DNA of 40,932 nucleotides from an uncultured Bacteroidota bacterium. Its GTDB lineage: Bacteria; Bacteroidota; Bacteroidia; Chitinophagales; LD1. The stretch is taken from assembly GCA_937894725.1 (NCBI GenBank), contig CALAYL010000006.1:1-40932 (forward strand), given 5' to 3'. Position numbers and translations under genes: made by a program. The notes beneath the pieces are model-generated. The model worked only from the letters and a program-made list of their open reading frames with translations, was not told the DNA's origin and did no database searches. Positions 16,186-24,809 of this stretch are shown piece after piece (within the stretch, counting starts at the first letter, position 1; each line of letters starts with the position of its first letter).

Positions 16186-17259
16186 ATGACAAAAATATAT
16201 AAGTTCAATCTAATGCTGAGCGTAGTAGTTTTCACTGTTACTATCTGCCTTTTTTCAGCTTGCAAAAACAACGACAACCCTAAAGATAAAGTACCCGATT
16301 TAGACCCTTCAACAAACGTAATGGGATACAACATACTTAACAAACTACCTGGAATATGGAGTGGTTCAGTAAGTTCTACTACAAGCTTAGGTTCTTTTCC
16401 AGACTGGACATTAGATTTTAGACCCATTTCTGCCTCTCAGGTATCTGGCAAAAGTGAATTGGATTCACTGAATGATATTTTCCTCTCTTTTTTTATTGTT
16501 CGTGTTGGCAGTGAATATAAAATAGCATTTAGAAATGGCGGTAGCTGGGCAGGAAAAAAAAGAATTACTTATCAAATCATCGATAGCGTTTTTGAATCTC
16601 CATCATATAGTTTTTATCGATTTACTGACTTTGTAAAAGGTAAAATTAAAACATCGTATGAAATAGAATTTAAAGGAGACAGTATGTTTCAAAGGGCCTA
16701 TACAAACAAATACAATACCATTCCCACGGCTACATTGCACATGGATTGGCGTTCAGGTAAACAAGATGCAAATAGCTCAGCAAATGCTATAAGCCACTTT
16801 GGATTTCCACAAAAAAAGATGGTGCGTGATTTTACTGATGCCTTTGCAGGGAGAATAGAAAGCGTATGGTACACTTTTGATGGCGACCCTTATGCTGAGG
16901 CAGACCAACCTTATGTAGGGAAAGTAAATGCGAGTTATTCTTTTTCGAGCAGTCTATCAACCACTCCTTCAAACAAAGTATATTTTATCATCACTACTCA
17001 ACCGCTATTTTCAGGTACTACGTTTAATAATGCGGCACTCAATACTCTCTCTCGATTTGTGATTTTATATCCGAATCAAACAAGTTATACTTTCGATAAT
17101 TTTCATCCTGGCGATTATTATCTTTATGCGCTTTATGACAAAGACGGTAATGGTCTTTTTACATCGGGAGATTATGTGAGTTATAGCAATGCAAATTTCA
17201 CTGTATCTGAAAAACAAACCGCCACAGCCACTACACAGATCAATTTAGTGATTCCCTAA
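16186..17259 (+). CDS. Lipoprotein of unknown function
   Basis: Not recognised. A 357-aa protein with a lipoprotein signal (lipobox FSAC, Cys26); the ATG at 16186 is preferred over an upstream TTG at 16165. The first half (about 50-200) has segments such as LPGIWSGSVSS and WTLDFRPIS that recall lipocalin-like or plasma-lipid-binding folds. The last 110 residues look like a separate beta-sandwich with a Ca-loop-like stretch, YDKDGNGLFTSGDYV. It is 101 bp after the carbonic anhydrase, so it may have its own promoter. A 7-bp inverted repeat (16163-16169 with 16177-16183) sits directly before the start. Confidence 0.75.
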   Translation: MTKIYKFNLMLSVVVFTVTICLFSACKNNDNPKDKVPDLDPSTNVMGYNILNKLPGIWSGSVSSTTSLGSFPDWTLDFRPISASQVSGKSELDSLNDIFLSFFIVRVGSEYKIAFRNGGSWAGKKRITYQIIDSVFESPSYSFYRFTDFVKGKIKTSYEIEFKGDSMFQRAYTNKYNTIPTATLHMDWRSGKQDANSSANAISHFGFPQKKMVRDFTDAFAGRIESVWYTFDGDPYAEADQPYVGKVNASYSFSSSLSTTPSNKVYFIITTQPLFSGTTFNNAALNTLSRFVILYPNQTSYTFDNFHPGDYYLYALYDKDGNGLFTSGDYVSYSNANFTVSEKQTATATTQINLVIP

Positions 17260-17589
17260 GCAATTTTTCAAAAATAGATAGCACGGTTTTAAAAAAACAG
17301 CCCATAAGTTTATAGTTTCCCTACACAAGCAAATGAAGGTGTAGCAACTATCTTTAAATTAATTGTAATGATAAATTTTTGACAACATTTCATTTCTAAT
17401 TTCTGACTTAAAAAAAAGCGTGAGTAATACTTACTCACGCCAATTGTCAATTATTAAAAAAACAATGAAAAAGTGCCAATGGAACAGTGAAAATTTGCCC
17501 TAAAGATTAGGTTATGTTTTCAGTATGCAATTTAGTAAACATGCTAGTATAAAAAACATGCGTTTAATCACATACTACTCAAAAAAAAG
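17260..17589. other. 330-bp gap between convergent genes
   Basis: Between the ends of the plus-strand lipoprotein gene and the minus-strand membrane-protein gene. It holds the terminator at 17411-17440. The rest is AT-rich with no credible open frame. ACATGC occurs twice near 17540-17565, which seems incidental. Confidence 0.6.
17411..17440 (-). terminator. Intrinsic terminator for the minus-strand gene
   Basis: A perfect 10-bp stem (17418-17427 with 17431-17440, arm GCGTGAGTAA) and 3-nt loop. Read on the minus strand it is followed by seven T residues, so it is oriented to stop transcripts coming from 18804 leftwards, about 150 bp after the stop codon. Confidence 0.85.
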
Positions 17590-18804
17590 TCAACTAGCAT
17601 TTTTTTTAAACTGTGAAATATTCAACAATAATAATCCCACTACAATGATAAAGGTAATAATAAATAAAAGCTCATTTACAAAAGGCACTACAGTGTAGCT
17701 CAGCGAGGCAATACCCTGTATGCCTAGCATCAACTCATTCAAATATACCCCTACTACAAACACTAGTACTCCAACTGTTGCCAATCCTGTCAAAACTATC
17801 AACTTTTGGGCTATCAATTCAGCCAATAGATATACGGAAATTATAGCCAACAGAATCAAATGCAAGTACGCTATCACAATAGGTCGAAAACCAAAGGCAA
17901 GTTTGCTTAATGCAGGAAACACAGAACCCAATTGTAGCAATAGTTTGATAGACATTGAGAAAGCTACCAACAACATCAACCACTTGGCAATATTGCCAAT
18001 AGTAGTAAGCTTAAAAAACTGCACTTTGACTAAGGTTTGAATAAATCGTATCCAACTATAGGTTTGTAAAATTGCGGCTATGACCACAAAAACAAACATC
18101 CATAAAGGTAAATTGAGCCACAAAACGGAAAGTCCAACAGCAGGTACACAGCTGATTGCGAAGCCTCTGAAAACAATTTTAGGAATAACAAGCTGTGGAA
18201 ACTGCTCTTTTAACGAACTAATGAATAAGCCCATAATCGCAAAAAAGAACCACCCATTATACTGAAAATGAAGATACCAGTATAACGAGCCTAGGTAGGT
18301 ATGCTGATCTGTGGTTTTGGTAGCCATCATATATATAAGCAAAAAAGTGCCTACATTTGAAAAGATATAGAAGCCTAAAGCGGCTTTAAACCATTTTTCA
18401 GCACCTGTTTTTAGGGTTATTTTTTTGAGATCTTGGAAATAGATATAAGCAAAAAAAAATGAGATAAAAATCGATGATGATGACAAAAAAATCGATATTA
18501 ACCCATACCCTTGAATGATAAATGAAACAAGCATTCCGAAAGCTACCGCTAGCTGAGCATACAAGAATGTACTATATTTTTTGCTAGTGAAATCAGTAGC
18601 GTTTTTTTGTAAAAAAACACTCATCAATAACATAAGTGTAAATGAAACCCAGCCAGCAAATGCAAAATGCGAATGGGATAATTGCAAAAATTTTTGATCG
18701 AGAAATGGAAATGTAAATCCAATTTTGTAGCGCATTAATAATCCGAGCAACGACACAATTAAAATACTAAGAACGGAGAATTTGGCAAACTTATGATGAT
18801 TCAT
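17590..18804 (-). CDS. Polytopic membrane protein resembling haem-copper oxidase subunit I
   Basis: A 404-aa protein with about 12 predicted membrane helices. Several stretches look like NorB: LSHSHFAFAGW recalls the haem b helix AVHTNLLVVW, YLHFQYNGWFFF recalls HLWVEGVWE, and AYLHLILLAI recalls HGHLAFWG. The His-His pair and the Glu of the active site are not seen, so it probably has no oxidase or NOR activity but might still bind one haem. NnrS, another membrane haem protein of denitrifiers, is an alternative I could not confirm. It lies 15 bp downstream of the Crp/Fnr gene on the same strand and ends at a clear terminator, so both form a unit. Confidence 0.65.
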   Translation of the reverse strand: MNHHKFAKFSVLSILIVSLLGLLMRYKIGFTFPFLDQKFLQLSHSHFAFAGWVSFTLMLLMSVFLQKNATDFTSKKYSTFLYAQLAVAFGMLVSFIIQGYGLISIFLSSSSIFISFFFAYIYFQDLKKITLKTGAEKWFKAALGFYIFSNVGTFLLIYMMATKTTDQHTYLGSLYWYLHFQYNGWFFFAIMGLFISSLKEQFPQLVIPKIVFRGFAISCVPAVGLSVLWLNLPLWMFVFVVIAAILQTYSWIRFIQTLVKVQFFKLTTIGNIAKWLMLLVAFSMSIKLLLQLGSVFPALSKLAFGFRPIVIAYLHLILLAIISVYLLAELIAQKLIVLTGLATVGVLVFVVGVYLNELMLGIQGIASLSYTVVPFVNELLFIITFIIVVGLLLLNISQFKKNAS

Positions 18805-18819
18805 GAAATGCGACTTTAA

Positions 18820-19419
18820 CTAATAATACAATTTTCGGTTTTCAATTTTCACTAATCCTTTTTTATTCATTTTGATAAGCGTGCGTATCACCGTTTCTAC
18901 TCTCAATCCGATAAAATTAGCAATCTCTTGTCGAGTATATGGTACTAGCTGTAGCTCTATGTTTGGCGATTCTGAATGATACATTTTCATCGATCTCAAA
19001 AATCCTAAAATTCGTTTCTCAGGATCATTATTGATAATCTCACGAGCTGTTTCTGCCTTATCAAACATACGATAAGCAAATAGCTTTATCATAGGCTTGA
19101 ACAATTCTGGATGCTCATCAAATTTAGACAAAAACACTGTTGCAGGGAGCTTGAGTATTTTAGTATCACACAAGGCTATGCAAGACGCTGGATAAGGCCT
19201 ATCAATAAATAAGGCAGGTTCTCCAAAACTTTGCCCCTCATGAAAGAAAGATTGTGTAAATTCTTTACCGTCATTTGTAATATTGAAGATACGCACTTGC
19301 CCAGTTAAAATCTGAAAATAAAATCGAGCTTCATGCCCTTCTAGGAAAACGATTTCTCCTTTTTTATATTCTCTTGCGATAGCACCCCATGCTATCAATT
19401 CATTTACATCTATCGCCAT
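18820..19419 (-). CDS. Crp/Fnr-family transcription regulator
   Basis: A 199-aa regulator. The N-terminal cyclic-nucleotide-binding-like beta-barrel spans about 15-115 (KKGEIVFLEGHEARFYFQILTGQVRIF, with GQSFGEPALF), followed by a dimerisation helix and a C-terminal helix-turn-helix (about 160-185; YTRQEIANFIGLRVETVIRT). The N-terminal Cys cluster of oxygen-sensing FNR is absent, so a haem-type NO sensor (DNR/NnrR-like) or another signal is likely. Position between the nor/nir and nos regions, divergent from the fasciclin-nosZ genes, suggests control of nos or of the adjacent membrane protein. Confidence 0.88.
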   Translation of the reverse strand: MAIDVNELIAWGAIAREYKKGEIVFLEGHEARFYFQILTGQVRIFNITNDGKEFTQSFFHEGQSFGEPALFIDRPYPASCIALCDTKILKLPATVFLSKFDEHPELFKPMIKLFAYRMFDKAETAREIINNDPEKRILGFLRSMKMYHSESPNIELQLVPYTRQEIANFIGLRVETVIRTLIKMNKKGLVKIENRKLYY

Positions 19420-19726
19420 CGCTTCCGCCTTTTATATGTTATTCTTAAATTAAATACACATCAATTACAATACTACTTTTTTCCTATTTCTTAGCTTGTT
19501 ATTTATAGTGAAATGATGTTTTTTAGCTATAAACAAATTGCTTCAATGAATTTTGAATTTAAGCACAATTTTAAGAAAAAAAAGTTTTTGAATTTAAATG
19601 AAAATAGAAGACGATAAACACATTGCTTGTTAAAAAAAATACCTGAATATTTCACACATGACTATACGCATAAAGTATGGTATAATATAATACATAATTT
19701 TATGGAAAAATTTAAACCCCTTGATT
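19420..19726. promoter_or_regulatory. Divergent regulatory region between Crp/Fnr gene and nos region
   Basis: A 307-bp AT-rich gap that must hold promoters for both directions. It contains TTCAA-N6-TTGAA (19542-19557), a 12-bp direct repeat TTTTGAATTTAA (19551-19562 and 19586-19597, 35 bp apart) and an imperfect ATGAC-N4-CGCAT at 19658-19671. None matches the nor-type 22-bp element. No coding sequence is evident. Confidence 0.45.
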
Positions 19727-20287
19727 ATGAAAAAAAAATTAAACTTTACCATTGCATTAAGCCTACTTTTTCTAGTTAGTTGTAATGAAAGTAAAACAGA
19801 AACTACCGATCCAACACCACAAGCTGTAGAATCTACCGATCTCAGTGTAGGACAAGAAGGTGTAGAAGATGAGGTATCAAATCCAAATATTGTACAAACA
19901 GCATCCGGTAGTAAAGACCATACTACCCTAGTAGCAGCTGTAAAAGCGGCAGGTTTAGTGACTTCTCTAAGCAACGCTGGACCATTTACTGTTTTTGCTC
20001 CTACCAACGCTGCTTTTGACAAATTACCAAAAGGAACTGTCGAAGATTTATTAAAGCCAGAAAATAAAGGAAAGTTAAGTGATATATTAAGCTATCATAC
20101 TTATGTAGGCAACTTAAAGACAGAATATATGCAAGATGGCAACGAGTACGAAATGGTGTTGCCACAAAAAGTAAAAATCACAAAGCAAGGTGACAAAACA
20201 TTTGTAAATGGAGTAGAAATTGTAGCTACCATAGAGACTTCAAATGGTATTATTCATGTTATAAATGACGTATTGTTGCCAAAATAA
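19727..20287 (+). CDS. Fasciclin-domain lipoprotein
   Basis: A 186-aa lipoprotein; the ATG at 19727 is chosen over a TTG two codons earlier. The lipobox is LVSC (Cys19), followed by an acidic Thr-rich linker and one FAS1 domain (about 60-186) with the conserved blocks PFTVFAPTNAAFDKLP, LSYHTYVG and IIHVINDVLLPK. FAS1 domains mediate adhesion or protein contacts at the cell surface. It is the first gene of the nos side and lies 129 bp before nosZ. A connection to N2O reduction is suggested only by its place. Confidence 0.9.
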   Translation: MKKKLNFTIALSLLFLVSCNESKTETTDPTPQAVESTDLSVGQEGVEDEVSNPNIVQTASGSKDHTTLVAAVKAAGLVTSLSNAGPFTVFAPTNAAFDKLPKGTVEDLLKPENKGKLSDILSYHTYVGNLKTEYMQDGNEYEMVLPQKVKITKQGDKTFVNGVEIVATIETSNGIIHVINDVLLPK

Positions 20288-20320
20288 CACAAAAAGGAGC
20301 AAAAAAGATTAACATATTAC

Positions 20321-20344
20321 TACTTATGATTTAACACATAAGTA
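20321..20344. promoter_or_regulatory. Inverted repeat upstream of nosZ
   Basis: TACTTATG and CATAAGTA form an 8-bp perfect inverted repeat with an 8-nt spacer, 34 bp after the fasciclin stop and 72 bp before nosZ. No T-run follows, so it is a weak terminator candidate; it could be an operator for nosZ. Confidence 0.35.
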
Positions 20345-20416
20345 ATCAGTGAGACTATCAATTCATTTGCAATCGAAATTTAGACCAAAAAATTTCTAAC
20401 TAAAAAATCAAAAACT

Positions 20417-22396
20417 ATGAAAAATAACGCTTTAAAAATTCTAGCGATTTCAGCAATAACTTTGGGAATACTAAACTCATGTAAGCCCAAAAATACAAAT
20501 AGTGCCGTTTCAGGCGATGCCGCTTCAAAAGTATATGTAGCACCTGGTAAATATGATGAGTTTTACAACTTTGTATCAGGGGGGTTTAGTGGGCAAATGA
20601 GTGTTTACGGACTACCAAGCGGAAGATTACTCAAAGTAATCCCTGTATTTTCACAAGATCCAGAATCAGGCTGGGGATACAATGAAGAGTCTAAAGCAAT
20701 GTTAAATACCTCTTATGGATACATTCCTTGGGATGATGCTCACCACCCTGAGATGTCTCAGACTAATGGCGAAGTAGATGGCCGTTGGGTATTTATTAAC
20801 GGAAACAATACTCCACGTATTGCACGTTTAGATTTAAAACGGTTTAAAACGGCAGAAATAATTGAGTTACCAAACTCTGCAGGAAATCACTCTTCTCCTT
20901 TTATTACTGAAAACACAGAATATGTAGTCGCAGGAACACGCTTTGGAGTGCCGGGAGATTATGAAAATGGAGATGTGCCTATTAATACGTATAAAGAAAA
21001 CTACAAAGCACACATAAGTTTCGTAAAGGTAGCTGAAGATGGAGAAATGGATATCGCATTCCAGTTGCGCCTTCCCGCTGTAAACTTTGACTTATCTCAT
21101 GCTGGAAAAGGCAAGTCGCATGGCTGGTTCTTCTTTTCTTGCTATAACTCTGAGCAGGCGAATACCCTTCTTGAAGTAAACGCTTCTCAAAAAGATAAAG
21201 ACTTTATCATGGCAGTAAATTGGAAGAAAGCTGAAGAATATATCAAGGCAGGAAAAGGAAAGAAGGAAAAAGTACGCTACGCTCATAACAAGTGGAATGA
21301 CGAAACACACTCTTCAACTTCAACAATCAAAGAAGAAGTATTAGTACTAGATGCCGCTGAGTTAAAAGACATTTGCTATATGATTCCATGTCCAAAATCG
21401 CCACACGGATGCGATGTTGACCCTACAGGCGAGTACATTTGCGGTAGCGGAAAATTAGCTGCATTGATTCCAGTATTTAGCTATACAAAAATGTTGGATG
21501 CTATCGCAAACAAGAAATTTGAAGGAGAATATAATGGTTTATCAGTATTGAACTATGATGCAGTATTGCATGGCGAAGTACAAAAGCCAGGCCTAGGACC
21601 ATTACACACAGAGTTTGACGGAAAAGGGAATGCCTACACCACGATGTTCGTTTCTTCAGAAGTAGTAAAATGGGATATCAAAACATTAAAAGTGCTAGAT
21701 AGAGTACCTACTTACTATTCAGTTGGTCACTTATGTATCCCTGGCGGAGATAGCAGAAAGCCATTTGGTAAATATTTGATTGCTTACAACAAAATTACAA
21801 AAGATAGATATCTGCCTACAGGTCCAGAATTGACTCAATCAGCTCAGTTGTATGACATTTCAGGCGACAAAATGCAGTTGTTGTTAGACTTCCCTACTAT
21901 TGGAGAGCCGCACTATGCGCAAGCTGCTCCAGCAGAGTTGATCAGAAAGAATGGTCAATTGAAATTCTACAAAATAGAAGATAACAAACACCCTAATGCG
22001 ACAAAAGGAGAAAAAGAATCAAAAGTAGTAAGAGAAGGAAATAAAGTACACGTATATATGACATCTTCTCGTTCACACTTTGCCCCTGATAATATTGAGG
22101 GCATAAAGATTGGAGATGAAGTGTACTTCCATGTTACTAACCTTGAGCAAGATTGGGATGTTCCTCACGGATTTTCAGTAAGAGGTGCTAAAAATGCAGA
22201 ATTACTTATCATGCCAGGAGAAACAGCTACTTTGAAATGGGTACCGGAAAGAGTAGGTACATCTGTATTCTATTGTACGGATTTTTGTAGTGCCCTACAT
22301 CAGGAAATGCAAGGTTACGTAAGAGTATCTCCAGCCGGAAGTACTCTGCCATTAACCTATAGCGTAGGTACGAATATGCCCAAAGCTTCGAAATAA
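20417..22396 (+). CDS. nosZ: Nitrous oxide reductase, clade II (Sec-type)
   Basis: A 659-aa periplasmic copper enzyme reducing N2O to N2. It begins with a Sec-type lipoprotein signal (lipobox LNSC, Cys22) instead of the twin-arginine signal of clade I NosZ. The seven-bladed propeller carries the CuZ histidines: DDAHHPEMS (His109, His110), GNHSSPF (His158), and later His in FDLSHAGKG, SPHGCDV, GPLHTEFD and SVGHLC. The C-terminal cupredoxin domain has the CuA site CTDFCSALHQEM plus the His in DVPHGFSV. It is followed by an intrinsic terminator, which separates it from the accessory genes. Confidence 0.97.
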   Translation: MKNNALKILAISAITLGILNSCKPKNTNSAVSGDAASKVYVAPGKYDEFYNFVSGGFSGQMSVYGLPSGRLLKVIPVFSQDPESGWGYNEESKAMLNTSYGYIPWDDAHHPEMSQTNGEVDGRWVFINGNNTPRIARLDLKRFKTAEIIELPNSAGNHSSPFITENTEYVVAGTRFGVPGDYENGDVPINTYKENYKAHISFVKVAEDGEMDIAFQLRLPAVNFDLSHAGKGKSHGWFFFSCYNSEQANTLLEVNASQKDKDFIMAVNWKKAEEYIKAGKGKKEKVRYAHNKWNDETHSSTSTIKEEVLVLDAAELKDICYMIPCPKSPHGCDVDPTGEYICGSGKLAALIPVFSYTKMLDAIANKKFEGEYNGLSVLNYDAVLHGEVQKPGLGPLHTEFDGKGNAYTTMFVSSEVVKWDIKTLKVLDRVPTYYSVGHLCIPGGDSRKPFGKYLIAYNKITKDRYLPTGPELTQSAQLYDISGDKMQLLLDFPTIGEPHYAQAAPAELIRKNGQLKFYKIEDNKHPNATKGEKESKVVREGNKVHVYMTSSRSHFAPDNIEGIKIGDEVYFHVTNLEQDWDVPHGFSVRGAKNAELLIMPGETATLKWVPERVGTSVFYCTDFCSALHQEMQGYVRVSPAGSTLPLTYSVGTNMPKASK

Positions 22397-22403
22397 AAAG
22401 TTT

Positions 22404-22434
22404 AAAAGGGAGTTTAAAAGCTCCCTTTTTTTTT
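22404..22434 (+). terminator. Intrinsic terminator after nosZ
   Basis: A 9-bp stem (22404-22412 with 22421-22429, arm AAAAGGGAG) with an 8-nt loop runs into a T-run to 22434, 8 bp after the nosZ stop. Partial read-through would give high nosZ and low accessory-gene expression. Confidence 0.85.
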
Positions 22435-22474
22435 CTCCTTTACACAACGTATTAATCATTAAAAAGACTATATC

Positions 22475-23056
22475 ATGAAAAATAATCGTATATCGCTTAT
22501 AAGTAAAATTGGCTTAGGTATTATGGCGTTATTGTTTATCGGCTCGTTGTTTGTACCCTTATGGCAAATCGAGTTAGAGGCACCACAATACCCAGAAGGC
22601 TTAGTGCTCAAAATGCACGCTCATAAAATAGCTGGCGATGTAGAGATTATAAATGGATTAAATCACTACATAGGCATGGCCACTTTGCATACCGAAAACT
22701 TTATGGAATTTAAAATTGTACCCTACATCATTGGGCTATTTGCAGCCATCGCTATTTTGCTTATCGTTATAAATAATAGAAAAGGCCTTTTGGCATTTAT
22801 GGCAACTCTACTTTCGTTTGTAGTGATTGCTGGTATAGATTTCTATAGATGGAACTATGCTTATGGACATAACTTAGACCCTAATGCTGCAATCAAAGTA
22901 CCTGGAATGGCATATCAACCACCTGTGTTGGGGTACAAAAAACTACTAAACTTCGGAGCTTATTCTATTCCCGACATAGGTGGTTGGTTGCTCATCACAG
23001 CGGGTGTTATAATCACTATACTAGTGATAAAGGAATACAAGTTTCAAAAAAAATAA
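22475..23056 (+). CDS. Membrane protein of the nos cluster (NosB-like candidate)
   Basis: A 193-aa protein with four probable membrane helices (about 10-29, 82-100, 106-124 and 168-187) and two extracytoplasmic loops. The first loop is rich in potential metal ligands (KMHAHKI and NHYIGMATLHTENFM); the second holds PPVLGYKKLLNFGAYSIP. It sits directly downstream of nosZ and before nosL. Clade II nos clusters of other bacteria have a small membrane protein, NosB, in the same place; equivalence is likely from position but not verified by alignment. A role in copper delivery or electron transfer is an inference. Confidence 0.75.
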   Translation: MKNNRISLISKIGLGIMALLFIGSLFVPLWQIELEAPQYPEGLVLKMHAHKIAGDVEIINGLNHYIGMATLHTENFMEFKIVPYIIGLFAAIAILLIVINNRKGLLAFMATLLSFVVIAGIDFYRWNYAYGHNLDPNAAIKVPGMAYQPPVLGYKKLLNFGAYSIPDIGGWLLITAGVIITILVIKEYKFQKK

Positions 23057-23142
23057 GCCTCTTTTAGAGGGAAATTGAAATAAAATATAGATATTAAACG
23101 CTATGTTTTATTATGGGAAAATAATATCTAAGATTTTAAGAG

Positions 23143-23580
23143 ATGAGAAAAACACAATTTAAGTATTTTGTCAGTATATTGCTTTTAGGGATTTATGCGT
23201 GCAATTCAAAAGAAGCAGTACCTATAAAATTGAATATAGATCAGTGTGATTTTTGTAAGATGAAAATATCTGATAGCAGATACGGAGGAGAAGTGATAAC
23301 AAAAAAAGGACGTATTTATAAATTTGATGATATTGGGTGTATGATTTCATATACCAATGAAAACAAGCTCAATGTTCATAGTTTTTTTGTTACAGACTTT
23401 GTAAACAACAATACGTTAGTCAATGTTGAAGATGCCCATTTCTTAACAAGCGATTTCTTTTTAAGTCCCATGCGTGGCAATATTGCCGCATTCGGCACTA
23501 AAGAGCAAGCAAGCAAAATCCAAAATGAGGCCAATGCATCTCCTCAAGAATGGAGTCAAATCCTAAACAGTTTCAAATGA
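23143..23580 (+). CDS. nosL: NosL copper-chaperone lipoprotein
   Basis: A 145-aa outer or periplasmic lipoprotein (lipobox IYAC, Cys20) that binds Cu(I) for the NosZ sites. The NosL signature is present: DQCDFCKMKI with Cys35, Cys38 and Met40, then GGEVITKKGRIYKFDDIGCM. Its end overlaps nosD by 4 bp (ATGA), so the two are translationally coupled. Confidence 0.92.
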   Translation: MRKTQFKYFVSILLLGIYACNSKEAVPIKLNIDQCDFCKMKISDSRYGGEVITKKGRIYKFDDIGCMISYTNENKLNVHSFFVTDFVNNNTLVNVEDAHFLTSDFFLSPMRGNIAAFGTKEQASKIQNEANASPQEWSQILNSFK

Positions 23581-24809
23581 GATTGACCATACTTGCTACT
23601 GCATTGCTGAGCTGTATTACCGCTTTTTCAAACACCCTATCAGTAGGTGCTAATGAACAATTCTCGTCATTATTGAAAGCGATTGAAATAGCGAAACACG
23701 GAGATACCTTGCTAGTATCTAAGGGTATTTATAAAGAAGGAAATATTGTAATAGACAAACGCTTAGTTTTGCTAGGCGACAACTATCCCACAATAGACGG
23801 AGAAAAGAAAGCTGAAGTAATCTCTATAAAGCACGATAGCGTTGTTTTTAATGGATTTAAGGTGATAAATTGCACGTATGGAACCATCACTGACCCAGCG
23901 GGTATAAAGGCATATAGCGTAAATAACATTACGATTGAAAACAACATATTAGATAATAATTTCTTTGGAATATATATCCAATCTGGACACAATTGTATAA
24001 TCAAAGACAACATTTTAAAAGCCTACGGTAGCGAAGAACAAAAACTTGGAAATGGAATTCATTGCTGGAAGAGCTCAAATATTCAGGTTATTCATAACAA
24101 TGTAGTAGGACACCGCGATGGCATCTACTTTGAATTTGTATCAGAGTCAGTAATTTGGAGAAACAAAGTAGAAAACAACATTAGATATGGCTTACACTTT
24201 ATGTTTTCACACAACAATTCCTATATCACCAATGTATTTCGAAACAATGGAGCAGGAGTAGCCGTGATGTACACAAAGAATGTAACCATGATTAATAACC
24301 TTTTTGATAAAAATTGGGGGCAATCTGCTTATGGTCTTTTATTAAAAGAAATCACGGATAGCCATATTTCTAACAACCTATTTGAAAAAAACACTACGGG
24401 AGTTTACATGGAAGGCTCTAATCGAATTTCATTTAAACAAAATGATTTTATAGACAATGGCTGGGCAGTAAAAATACAAGCAAGCTGTGACGACAATACG
24501 TTTTATCGCAATAATTTCAGAGGAAACACCTTCGACATGGGAACCAATGGCAGCTTAGTGTTGAATAATTTTGATGAAAACTATTGGGATAAATATGAAG
24601 GCTATGATTTAAATAAAGATGGTTTTGGTGATGTACCCTACCATCCTTTGAGTCTATTCTGTGTATTAACCGAAAAAATACCTGCAACTATGCTTTTATA
24701 CAGAAGCTTTATGATTACACTACTTGACAAATCAGAAAAAGTATTGCCCAGTATTACGCCCGATAATTTTATTGACAATAAGCCACAAATGAAATCCTTG
24801 AAAAAATGA
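23577..24809 (+). CDS. nosD: NosD, periplasmic beta-helix protein
   Basis: A 410-aa periplasmic protein needed for CuZ assembly. The ATG at 23577 overlaps the nosL stop and begins a signal peptide (MRLTILATALLSCITAFS), so it is preferred over an in-frame ATG at 23550. The body is a right-handed parallel beta-helix with many Asn-rich turns of the PbH1 type, for example ITIENNILDNNFFGIYI and VTMINNLFDKNWG. Gene order nosD-nosF-nosY is the classic one. Its stop overlaps nosF by 4 bp. Confidence 0.93.
   Translation: MRLTILATALLSCITAFSNTLSVGANEQFSSLLKAIEIAKHGDTLLVSKGIYKEGNIVIDKRLVLLGDNYPTIDGEKKAEVISIKHDSVVFNGFKVINCTYGTITDPAGIKAYSVNNITIENNILDNNFFGIYIQSGHNCIIKDNILKAYGSEEQKLGNGIHCWKSSNIQVIHNNVVGHRDGIYFEFVSESVIWRNKVENNIRYGLHFMFSHNNSYITNVFRNNGAGVAVMYTKNVTMINNLFDKNWGQSAYGLLLKEITDSHISNNLFEKNTTGVYMEGSNRISFKQNDFIDNGWAVKIQASCDDNTFYRNNFRGNTFDMGTNGSLVLNNFDENYWDKYEGYDLNKDGFGDVPYHPLSLFCVLTEKIPATMLLYRSFMITLLDKSEKVLPSITPDNFIDNKPQMKSLKK

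Noticed and set aside
17590..18804. Second functional NO reductase or quinol oxidase subunit
   Set aside because: His-His pair, active-site Glu and several haem ligands are missing.
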